Below, piece after piece: positions 54,530-64,000 of a stretch of DNA of 64,000 nt (positions are counted from its first letter, which is position 1; each line of letters starts with the position of its first letter). The notes beneath the pieces are model-generated. The model did not search any database. It was not told where the DNA came from and saw only the letters and a list, made by a program, of their open reading frames with translations. A program made the position numbers and the translations under genes. Origin of the DNA: Volvox africanus (lineage: Eukaryota; Chlorophyta; Chlorophyceae; Chlamydomonadales; Volvocaceae); the NCBI GenBank assembly GCA_030268105.1, contig BSDZ01000011.1:3559001-3623000 (forward strand), read 5' to 3'.

Positions 54530-56391
54530 CTGACCAGAGGGATGCAATGAGAGCGGCGGTGTAGGTGGGTCAGTAGAAGAGGAGGGAGAGCTGAGGGGGA
54601 GGCAGGGTGGCGAGCAGGAGCGGAAAGGACCGGAGAGGGCAAGGTAAGCCGTTTACCTCATGAGGCTCAAGAACCCCACGCACAGTAAGGGCTACGTGCA
54701 GGCTGTGCTCAACGGTGCGCTGGACATGGGTATGTGCATCTGGATGATGATGCGATGGAGACGGGCGATGGAGGGCGTCACATCGTACCGCATCTACCAA
54801 GTACTCCGGGGGTTCTGGAAGCGGAAGGAACCGCAACAGACAGACAGACAGATTGGGATGTCGCGGGAAGCGATCGAGGCATGAAGCTAAGGTGGTCTAT
54901 GGGATTAGGGTTTATGTCCTTCATGCTCCTTGAATTTGACGGCAAGGAAGCGTGGAACTGGACCGCTAAGGGGGAGGTGCGTCCGCCAAACCTTCCGGCT
55001 CCGACGGCAACTGCTTGTCGGCGGCCGCGCGGCGTGCCCTGCTGCTGCCATCTGCGGAAGGAGAGTCGGGAAAGGAACAGATGGGAGGTGAAAGTATGTG
55101 TGCGTATAGAGGATGGTGACGTATGTGTGTGATAGAGGATGGGGATGACCTTGGGGGCACGGAGGAACAGTCTAATTTAAGACGGGGTTTCAAAGGGCAG
55201 ATGCAAGGGAGGCGGAACAAAATGGTGAAGATTCACTTGATAAGGGCATTGGGCCCAAAAGATGTGAGCAAGACCCTGTGAGACCTAGAATCTTGAGTTT
55301 GGCCACACGCATGAACTAGAGGCTACAGGTGAGACAGGGTGAGACACGTGTGCCAGGGAATGACGCCACGGGAAGCGACTTTCAGGTTGCGTGGCGGGAG
55401 GGCTTGGGAGGGGCTGAGAAGGGCCTGCAGTCTGTACGGGAACAACAGTTAACATGATCAGTATACGTCCTTCTGGCTCGTTTGGGCCTTACGAGCTCAT
55501 GAAGCTTGTAACGAAGAGCAAATGACACGCGACCAATTAAGTCCCACTGACGAAATATTGCCTAAGGAACTCTCATTCATTGATTCAACACATCCAGTAT
55601 AACAATAGCATACGGCTGTCAGCGTACCATCTCCGGGAAGGATGGTCTGTCGTCGACGGTCAGCATGGCCAATATTGTTTTCTGGAAGTTCTCGGATCGA
55701 TTGTATTGTAACGAAACGAACACGCCGTTCACGGTTGGCCTGCAGTCCGGCATTGCCCGTGGGCCTAGGCTGTCTAGGGTCATCCGAAACCATATCGACT
55801 ATTTACAAACCAGGTCAAATGCTAGACGATAGTACATATTTATACGTATTTAGAACTTAAAGGGCGTAAGAATTCTTAAAAATGTGGTCTCGGAGCGGTG
55901 ATGGCAGTTAGAAATCCCGAAACGGTATCCCGGACGATTAATCAAGGAGACTGAGCTCTACATGTTATATTACTTACATTTATCGTCATTTGGAGACATT
56001 TGCGTTTTTGGGAAACTAGGGCTAGATCTTGGCGGTCCTTGCACATTCTAGCCACAACTCAACCGAGACCCGACGACTTTGAATTCTGTCATGAGCATGC
56101 CTGGAACACCGAACGTCTTGGATCTTGTACACCGGTGCGCGTGTTGGCATGGAACAAGGGAGGTCAGGGGAAGCTTCTCACCTACGATGGTGCATGCGTG
56201 GCATCGACGCCGTACGAATGCGATGCGTGAGACTTTTCCTGCTGTGTTTATTGCCATTTTCGGTCTTCTGAACGGTTTATGCAACAACTGGCGGGATGAT
56301 GCACCTCTACCCTCCTCGGCCCCCAATCCCAACAGTCCTCGAACACCTCACCCCTGCCCCTGCCCTACCCCTGCCCCGATCCGGACCCCGT
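54530..56391. other. Divergent intergenic region
   Basis: Between the CD2BP2-like gene (minus) and the queuosine-salvage gene (plus). It should contain the missing first exon of the former (candidates near 54660-54900) and both promoters. Nothing else recognised. Confidence 0.45.
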
Positions 56392-59167
56392 ATGCCTGCG
56401 GTCATCAGGTCCTGCGCTGAGGTCGCCGGGCTGCATGCGGAGCACGTTCGCATTGATGACGAGGCGGTCTCACAGCTGGCCGCAGAGCTGGTGGCAGCTG
56501 CTGATGACGTGCGCGGTGCAGTACGAGGCTTACCATTGCCGATCAAGTTCAGCAGCTTAGAGCAGGAGGTGCGGCAAGACGATGGCTACGTTGGCTATAT
56601 ACAAATATTTATATATATGTGTGTGTGCTTGTGCGTGTGTCTGTGTGTGTGCAGTAAAAAATATGCATGTATACCTGATCGCATCACCAAGGGCCAGCTG
56701 GCCATAGCTGAGCACGATTATCTACGCTCCTTGGACGACGGATCCCGTACATTATAACCGCGGTTTGAGGGGCCTTACGGGTTTCCTTGTAGTGCGTATG
56801 GTAAGGCTTGGGGAGGGAGAAGGGCTGGTCTCTGGGGCCTGCGAAGGCGGTAACCACATCCTATGCGATGATATCCTATCGATACCCCGCCCTTTCTCCA
56901 GTCTTAACATTCCAGAGCCTACGGAATGAAATGGGTCAGCTCATACTTCATCCTCCAAAATCCCAAACCCACCGCAAATCTCTGTCATTCCCTCTCCGCC
57001 GACCCTCACCTGCACAATTACCCGAAAGCTGACGTTGCTGGCGCTGTACCACTTACTGGATTTTGGATCTGGCTACGACAATCTGTTGAAGCGGTTGTCT
57101 GGCGGCCGCGACGCGCGGGAGACGCTGCTGTACGGCCTCATCGGTCTGCACCTGGGTGGCGCTCGATTGGACCACCATAAGCTGAAGTAGGACCCTAGAC
57201 CTTCATAAGGCCCTTATAAGGCCGTAATAAGGCCCTGGACCCGGGTCGCTAGGTGGTTAGCAACGAACCGAATGGGTACCGGAGGCGGTGATCTAGGCAT
57301 GGGAAGACGGTCAGGGCGAAGGCATATCGTTCTCCTATGCGGGTTGGTTGGGTTACAACAGCTGATCCACCGCTGATTGTACTGGCATATCATTGGATTG
57401 CTTCGTGGAGACCACGTGTTTCAAGCGGGCGCTTGCCGGCAGGCATGGCCGTTAGGCAGCATATCATCATATACAGTGTTGTGTATTTGATTGTCCACTG
57501 TTGACCGTGGCTGATCCGCCCGCCCGCCGTCACACACTCGCCCACACATGCCGTCGCCAGGTCATTCTCAATGTACGACATCCACCAGGTGTTTGGCATC
57601 GACGCAACGGTTGAGGTGGCTGTCATGCCGGGCGTCACAATGGCTAAACCGGTACGGGCCCGTTGGGAACGGCTAGGTGCGCGCGAACGACGTTACGTTC
57701 AATCTGTTAGTTGATTGGGTGGTTGTTACAACGAACCGGGTATTATATTGGACTTAAAAATTTCGGGGCGTACCACAGCCCTATAACAACCGTACAAAAC
57801 GCAAATCACGGCACGTCCTACTTACAATTCTCTCGATCTCGTCGTCTCTCTCCCCCACGCAGGGGCCCCTGCAACCGCTTTGCAAGCTGATGATCTCCGC
57901 GCTCAACGAGACGGGATCCATTCTGGCGGAACAGGGACTCAGGACACCGGGGGAGCTGCTGCTGACGGTGGCGGAAGGACTGAAGGAGGCGGGGTGGGTG
58001 GGCGGGGCGAGGCGGGAAAGGCGAATACACGAGACCAGATACTGCTGTAGGTTCTGGGTTTTGGTTTTTGGGGTGGGGAAGGGGATGGAGCGTACATGCG
58101 TGGCGTGTGTTTTAGAGGTGTATTCTTGATTTCCCCGCTCCACTTCTATCGCCGTCCTGCCCATTCAGCCGCACAACCGCCAGCGCCTTTGTGGAGGAGC
58201 TCGTCGACGCCCTGCCCGCGTTCCGTGACACGGTACTGTACGATGGTAGTACACTGACGCTCCATCGCAAGGCGCAGAACCTGGCTGCCGATTTGGCCCT
58301 GGTGTACGGCAGCCGGGACGAGCGGTTTCTCTTTCCCGACGTGGACCAGCTGGCAGCGGACTCAGGCATGGCTATGGGCGGGGATTTCGCGGGCGTTGAT
58401 GGCTGAGGCGGCAGCTCGTAGATGCCCGTATAGGCCCTAGGAGCCCTCAACTACTAACCGACACAGGAGCTGCGATGACAAGGTGGTCAACCACATTGCT
58501 TGTGGAGGAACCTCTGAGGGCAACCCATGTGTTCTTAGGACTTTACATCGCCAAGGGGCCATCCTCCTGCAGATAGGGTTCAAGGCCATACATGGCAAAA
58601 TGGCGTGCTCCATTAAAAAGTGGCTACACTAAAATGTCACCCTCCTACTTCGCAGGTGCCACCACTATCGCCGTGCTACGAGCCAAAGGTGTGCTGAGGC
58701 TCTCAGAAGAGCTTGGTGCGATCATCGACAGCGGTGCGGAGCTGCCTGCGGGTCCACATGAGCGAGCCCTTCGTGCCGCAGCTGTCATAGCGTGTGATCG
58801 ACTCGTCGCAGTGGCCGAGGCAGCTGTGACAGCACCGGCCGAGGCGCCACAGACAGCGGACGCTGGCGTGGCGCCGGCAGCCGTGGACGAGAGTGCAACG
58901 TCATCTGCTGTACCTGCTGCGGAAGGTGCCGGGGAAGAGTCGGCTGGCGCAGCGACGGCAACAACAGTGGCGGCGAGGGCGGGAGCGGTGCTGACGCAAA
59001 GTGGGGTGCAGCAGGAGGCCAAGAGCACGGCCGGCAGGGAAGGAGGTTGTGGGGTGGGGTTCCAGGCGGTGGATGTTGGCGCGTATCTCTCTTATCTGGT
59101 AGAGGAGGGTCGGGAGCTGCATTGCAAGATCACGAAGCACATCACGACGGGAATCTTGGCATATTAG
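56392..59167 (+). CDS. QNG1: Queuosine 5'-phosphate N-glycosylase/hydrolase (DUF2419, QNG1 type), 421 aa
   Basis: Exons: 56392-56568, 57029-57186, 57561-57651, 57863-57993, 58169-58365, 58656-59167; phases agree (1266 nt). ATG 56392 gives MPAVIRSCAEVAGLHAEHVR, the usual family start. Motifs in family order: PIKFSSLEQE joined to LYHLLDFGSGYDNLLKRL, MYDIHQVFGI, MISALNETGSILAEQG, VDALPAFRDTVLYDG, RKAQNLAADLALVYG, VLRLSEELG and a terminal GILAY, like the RCIYY end of the human protein (C9orf64). The enzyme frees queuine from queuosine-5'-phosphate so it can be reinserted into tRNA by TGT. The last exon has an Ala-rich insert of about 75 residues before the C-terminal helix. Weak points: the exon 2 acceptor is AAAG, and exon 5 needs a GC donor (58366) to keep the frame. 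Confidence 0.88.
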
Positions 59168-60305
59168 GTTGGTGCAGGACGGCATGCCTCTTTCCTATTG
59201 TGGGGAGTGAGCTTGGAAAAGTGCACAGGGGGAAAGAGCCATGGATATGTATACATCTTGAGGTTCTGTGTAGGGGCGCCCTGCTTAGGACCAAGTTTCT
59301 GCTGTGCCGAATCCTTCAGGTTTCCCATTAATGTGTTTATGCGCATACTAGTGTTTTGTCAGGTGATTCAATGACGATCATTGCGCTAAACCGTCGCCGG
59401 TTAACTCGCCTGGAACCTTAGGACGTGCTGCTGTGTTTCTCCGTCACTGCGGTTGTTCTTACGCATGGCGTCAACCCAGGCAAGGTTCAGGACTGTAGAG
59501 CAGCCCGTCTTTCCCGGTTAAGTCCACGGCTTCAGGTGCACTAAAAACTAACCTGATATGTGGTCATTATGTGAACGGGCCTTGTTGTGAACGGGACTAA
59601 TGCGTTTGTAATGTTTTGCGCACCGCGACACATACTGAAATCACTTTTATCTGTCCGCGGCTCACCGAAAGTATCACGACAAGGGTCTGATTTCTGTTTC
59701 TTAATGATAGCGTCATTCGCGACCACAGTGATCTCGTTTAAAAGACCAAGGGAAGCTTAACTCTCAGGGCACGTTCCACGAGTGGACACCCAGAACACAT
59801 ACACTGCACCATCCTTCACAATAACATTCAGCGAGGCCGCTACAGCTGCTACACAGTCATTCTCCTTCGCTCCCAGACCCAAAAAACGAACGAGTAACGT
59901 CCACAGATGCACTGTGCTCAACCACCGGCGCCGTCGCAAGTCCCTTACGCAACCCGGGCTTACGAGCAAAACCCGTAAGACCAACTGAATCGACTAGATG
60001 GAAACGCATCCTCCATGCACCATCAAGCGCTCCACGTCAGGCAAATCTTATCATCTTCCCTGAAGTGAGGGGCACGCCAACCTCAGCGTCCTGTGTCGCC
60101 GCCGGGAAAAAAGCAACAGGACACGCTCCAAGGCGTAAATTAATTGATCACATCATGAAACATGTCCCCTAACGCAGGCACGATGCGGACCTCAAAAGTC
60201 CAAGCTCCTGTTGCCCCAGCATTCTGTTCGGTCCACAGAGGGCACAAGTCTCCCACGAACTTCTTGAGCATAAGCTGAAGTTGATGGAAGTTCGATTTAG
60301 TTCCT
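59168..60305. other. Intergenic region between convergent genes
   Basis: 3' flanks of the queuosine-salvage gene and of the plastid bL21 gene. A TGTAA at 59607-59611 could serve the former. No other feature supported. Confidence 0.5.
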
Positions 60306-60845
60306 CTATTGAGCCTCAATCTTCGTTACCATAAACTTGGACAGGTCCTGCCTGTGGCCCTGCTTGCGCCGGTAGTGCTTCTTCGGCCGCATCTTGTAAA
60401 CAATAACCTTTGGTCCACGAAGTTCTTCGATAATCTCTGCTTCCACCTTCACGCTGCTGAGGTAAGGCCGGCCGACGGTGAGCTTGCCGTCATGCTTGAG
60501 GGCCAGCACGCGGCCAAACTGAATCTTGGAGCCCACATCTGCCTTGAGCCGGTTACATGTGTACCACTTGCCAGGCTCAACAAACATCTGGGTGCCGCCA
60601 ATCTCAACGATCGCGTAGGTCGCTGGTGGTGCAATGCTGAGAGGAGACGGGTGCACCTTCTGTGGCTTGTCAGCAACCTCCGCAGCGGCAGCCTGGCAAA
60701 CAATTTGGTGAATTTGGCGGCTAATAAATGGGCTGGAAACTGCGACTCGGGCCTTGGCCGCCACGCAAACGCGGCTGGTAAAAGGGACGGGCCTGCTTGT
60801 GGTGGCGATTCCCGCCTTGCGCGAAAGGGCATTTGCCAGAGCCAT
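60306..60845 (-). CDS. PRPL21: Plastid ribosomal protein bL21 (nuclear-encoded), 179 aa
   Basis: Single uninterrupted frame from ATG 60845. Residues 1 to about 52 form a Ser/Ala/Arg-rich transit peptide ([20 protein letters not shown]). A linker leads to the bL21 domain from about residue 74: [57 protein letters not shown] and the end MVTKIEAQ. The basic [12 protein letters not shown] block is the rRNA-binding signature of the family. It is a component of the chloroplast large subunit, close in layout to E. coli L21 plus targeting sequence. No intron is needed, which is unusual next to its intron-rich neighbours. Confidence 0.95.
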   Translation of the reverse strand: MALANALSRKAGIATTSRPVPFTSRVCVAAKARVAVSSPFISRQIHQIVCQAAAAEVADKPQKVHPSPLSIAPPATYAIVEIGGTQMFVEPGKWYTCNRLKADVGSKIQFGRVLALKHDGKLTVGRPYLSSVKVEAEIIEELRGPKVIVYKMRPKKHYRRKQGHRQDLSKFMVTKIEAQ

Positions 60846-61833
60846 TTGTCAAAATTTGTAAGAACAATGGTATTGAGGCCGAAACGCACTCCTTAACCTT
60901 GCCACGCTCCAAGCTCACAAGCTTCTTCCCATGCAAGGCCCATCCGTACAGCCTTTACATAATCCAACAAACCGTATGCATTACAACTTCAATCTGACGC
61001 TGGATTAAGCTTCATGTACGCATGAATAATATTGAAATTTTGGGAGAACAATTTTCGCTTATGTTGCAGTTGTTTCCAGGACAGATTCCTACAGCCCTGA
61101 TCCTTTACACCAGCTGCTATTGGAAAACAAAGGACCAATCTTTTTTTACATTCTATAGACATTTATTTCTAAAACACACCGTGCGTGTGACGGTTCGAGC
61201 GTTGGCACGCCCCACGAAACCCGGGAAATCCGCCTCCAAGGGACAGTCGCCGCTGACGCAGATTGCCATATAAACACCAGTAGAATGGTTTCGGACGCCC
61301 ATACGAACGGGAATGGCGAGCCAAAGCCTGTGCGGGTCTCCACCCACCTTTTGACCCATGGCGAGGATCCACCGGTCGGCGTTCGTGTCTATGCCGATGG
61401 TGCGCTTCTCCCCGACCATTGTTTCCTCTTGGCATGATGTAGTGCCCATTGACCCGTCTATTGACCAGTGCAGAGTAACTTGGTGGGCTTACTGCTGGTT
61501 TCTGCCGTGCCGCATATGTGCTTTCTTGGGCTGCAATCTTGGATCCGTGGAATCGCGTGCCCCAATAGTACACGTGCTCGCATTTAGCTCCATTTAGCTC
61601 CATTTGTGGCACAGAACTTTACAATCTTCCTCGCGGTACCTCCTACCGTGTGCATCCTTACCGGCTCCCGGTGCCGTCCCCACGGAACTTCCTTACCTGG
61701 GTTCCCTTTGCCTGCCAGCTCGGGCGGGTTCCGGCCACCTGCGCAGGAGGATTTGGAATACCCTTGTGCCAAGTTCTAAATATGTTACCCATTCTACTCC
61801 CATCCTGCCCGTCCCGCCCGCCCTTCGTCTCAG
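60846..61833. other. Divergent intergenic region / 5' part of DGAT2 gene
   Basis: Promoter region for the bL21 gene (minus) and the acyltransferase gene (plus). The first exon of the latter probably lies here but could not be fixed. The pyrimidine-rich stretch up to GTCTCAG at 61833 looks like the end of an intron. No ATG-to-donor exon with the right phase stood out. Confidence 0.45.
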
Positions 61834-64000
61834 GCATCAAACCGGATCAGAAGCAGAACCCGTTCGTGACGCTTTTGGCCGCCACAACCATGTCCATCTA
61901 CGTGGGCTTCATGAACTACTTCTTACTGCTGGTCATTCTGTCCTTCTGGAGCCGGGCGGCGCTGTACGTTGTACTAGTGCTACTGGGCACGCTGCTGCTG
62001 CCCTGCAAGCCGGTGCTTTGGCCGGCATTCAACCGGCTGTGGATCTTTAAGACATGGCGCCACTACTTCCACTACAGGTACCTACTCTGTGATACTAAAA
62101 GTGCACCGCGGCCGCTTGGCGTGGCACGCAGTGTGCGGCGCATAGGGCCGAGCTGTCGCAGCGGAGCCTAGGTTTTGGAAGATGCACAGCATCGCTATCT
62201 CTCTAGATAGATCACATTCTGCTCGCACTACAACGCAACCCTGCTTTCCTGGATGGCCCGCAGCTACCTATCCCCGTTCTGCGCTCTCCCTTTCGTCCCA
62301 CAGTTTCCTGATTGAGGAGCCGCTGGACCCAAAGAAGCGCTACATCATCGTCGAGTAAGTCGAATTGCGGCTTAAGGAGGCCTGTATTCCATTTGGATGG
62401 GGGGGGACGAATTCTCACCATAGTCTGTATCGCCCTACCCGCCATCCGTGCCCTCTGGGTTGGGGAAAAGGTGTCAACCGAACCCGGGAGGAGTGCAACA
62501 CGGTAAGTTGGTTAGCACACGTGGTCAATGGACACCGTGTCCGCCGTGGCTTGCCTCCAGGGCCTTACTGCCGACCGATCCTCATTTTCCCTCCCAAGGT
62601 CTTGCTTACTCGACATTCCGGACCTTATCTCCTCCTCCCCCGGATATTTCGGCGCCGCTGCCGTACAGGTTTCCCCATGGAGCATTCCCGATTGGTGAGC
62701 AGAGGGGAGGGGAGGGAAGAGGCTGGCAGAAAGAGGAAACGTCCGGTAGTAGCCTGTTTTGGGTCGGTGCTGCCCGTTTGTTTGTGTTTGATTCTCCAGG
62801 GAGGGGACCTGCAGAACGAAGGGCTGCCAAGGGGAAAGAGAAGATGCCGTATACTTGCTTGGGTACCGGGCTTATCATCCAGATTTCACTCGGTGCTCTC
62901 CTTATGGTGTCCTCCCTCCACTCTTGACTCGTCTTCCCCCCTCCTTTTCACGGTTAATCCTTGTTCCTTCATCACCGGCACCAGTTGGTTCGTTTATTTG
63001 TCTCTCCACCCCTTCTTCTCCCTCCCGTGTCCGCAGCGCCCGTCGTGGCAGGCACGCTGATGCAAACCCTGTTCCCCCACATGATGATATACAGCGTGGC
63101 GGCATCAGTGGTCTTCTACATACCATTTTGGCGCCACTTCATCACGTAAGTGGGCAGAAAAGGGAAGAGGCGCGGACCATGCCTGCCTCGCTTGGCGCTC
63201 CGGTGGCTGTGTCCCACACGCCATTCCGTCAACCTAATCATCGCCCATAAAACAAACGATCTTATAACTGATACATATTTCCACCGGCCAACGGTGTCAC
63301 GGATGACCCACGGATGAGTCCTTGTATCCTACCGCACTTCAAGGTGGCCTGATTGGGATACCTGGAGTGGCGGTACAGATAGTCTGGCATAAAGACGCAC
63401 AAATGTGCGAGGGCGCTAAACGCACGCACCCAGCGTCTTGGGAAGCCTTCGAGGCGGCAGCTACTGCACCTGCAACTTCTGTACTGTGTGTGAAGTGCAG
63501 ATGTAGGGATCTCCACTAAGTGGGTGACTGAAAGTCCGCCCCCGCCTTTGCCGCCGCACATCACCGCCCCCTCCCCCTCCCCAGCCGCCCCCACCTTTGC
63601 CGTCGTCTATCACCGACCCCGCCGGCCCCGCCGCCTCCGCTGCATGGACCGCCTCCGCAGGTGGATCGGGTCCGTTCCCGCAACGTCGCAGAACTTTAAG
63701 CGGCTGCTAAAGAAGGGCAGTGTGGCGGTGGTAGTGGGCGGCATTGCGGAGGTAGGCGACGTGAGAACGTGAATAAGAGAGGTTCCAGTGCGTGTGTGCG
63801 TCTCATCTGAAGCATGGTTGGGGCTCCTCTGTCTGGCTCTGCGTCTCATTACATCCACGCTTTCATCCCCCTCCGCTCCCTCCCTGTCCCGCTCCTGTCC
63901 CCCAGATGTACATGGGCCACCCGCACAGGGAGCGGATCAAGCTCAAGGGGCGCCGGGGCTTTGCGAAGATCGCTCTGGAGGAGCAGGTGGACGGCATTGT
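61834..64000 (+). CDS. Type-2 diacylglycerol O-acyltransferase (DGAT2/DGTT), partial
   Basis: Exons seen: 61834-62077, 62304-62354, 62669-62694, 63037-63145, 63661-63751, 63906-64000 (runs off the window); phases agree. A hydrophobic hairpin (YVGFMNYFLLLVILSFW, YVVLVLLGTLLLP) anchors it in the ER or lipid-droplet membrane. Family blocks follow: YIIVE then FPHGAFPI (the PHG active-site block), the PFWRHF block, NFKRLLKKGSVAVVVGGIAE and RIKLKGRRGFAKIALEE. It makes triacylglycerol from diacylglycerol and acyl-CoA. The PHG motif sits on a 26-nt exon. The start is unresolved: a frame open through the first intron offers an ATG near 61783, but I prefer an upstream exon. Confidence 0.88.

Noticed and set aside
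54660..55132. Plus-strand frames of 74 and 132 codons upstream of the CD2BP2-like gene
   Set aside because: They overlap the expected 5' region of the minus-strand gene and show no protein character.
61650..62171. DGAT2 start at 61650 in a continuous frame
   Set aside because: The first codon is GTG, the sequence up to 61833 is a pyrimidine-rich intron end with CAG, and the predicted N-terminus has no family character. An ATG near 61783 remains possible but is not preferred.

Overview
The window looks like nuclear DNA of a green alga, probably of the Chlamydomonas/Volvox group (Chlorophyceae). The protein-coding genes on the right are intron-rich and GC-rich. They encode long Ala/Gly/Ser low-complexity stretches, use GT(G/A)-type donors, and two carry a candidate TGTAA poly(A) signal. 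A nucleus-encoded plastid ribosomal protein (bL21c) confirms a photosynthetic eukaryote. Species is not determined.

Layout. Positions 1-37785 are a nest of Ty3/gypsy LTR retrotransposons of the chromovirus type (pol ends in a chromodomain). Two related families are present, called A and D here. Their LTRs (about 825 and 815 bp) both run TGTTGT...ACAACA. The order is: family A integrase remnant (1-540); D element G (541-7003, plus); A remnant B (7004-8173, continuing at 15646-16455); complete young A element (8174-15645, minus) inserted in B's 3' LTR with a CCGAT target duplication; D pol fragment I (16456-18257); truncated D element H (18258-20683); damaged A element C (20684-28455); a segment packed with GCGTTAG motifs (28456-28825); D LTR fragment (28826-29530); D pol fragment F (29531-37785), which hosts element E (30710-36788, minus, duplication GAACC, with an unrelated-looking intact gag) and a solo LTR (36875-37689, duplication ATGAA).

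Positions 37786-64000 are ordinary gene space: a small coiled-coil ORF (38468-38797, minus); a 4-exon coiled-coil gene (39774-41545, minus); an 11-exon BAR-domain gene (42203-48316, plus); a CD2BP2/LIN1-like U5 snRNP gene (50331-54529, minus, 5' end unresolved); a queuosine-salvage N-glycosylase gene of the DUF2419/QNG1 type (56392-59167, plus); plastid ribosomal protein bL21 (60306-60845, minus); and a type-2 diacylglycerol acyltransferase gene running off the end (61834-64000, plus). No operon-like organisation, RNA gene or CRISPR was seen.

The most interesting signals are in the retroelements. In both families gag and pol lie in the same frame, separated by one UAG. That UAG is followed after exactly 7 nt by a 7-bp stem with an 18-nt loop, and the stem shows a compensatory base-pair change between families. 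This is the architecture of stop-codon readthrough. Both families also carry, upstream of gag, a conserved small reading frame that is continuous only if a 71-72 nt intron is removed.
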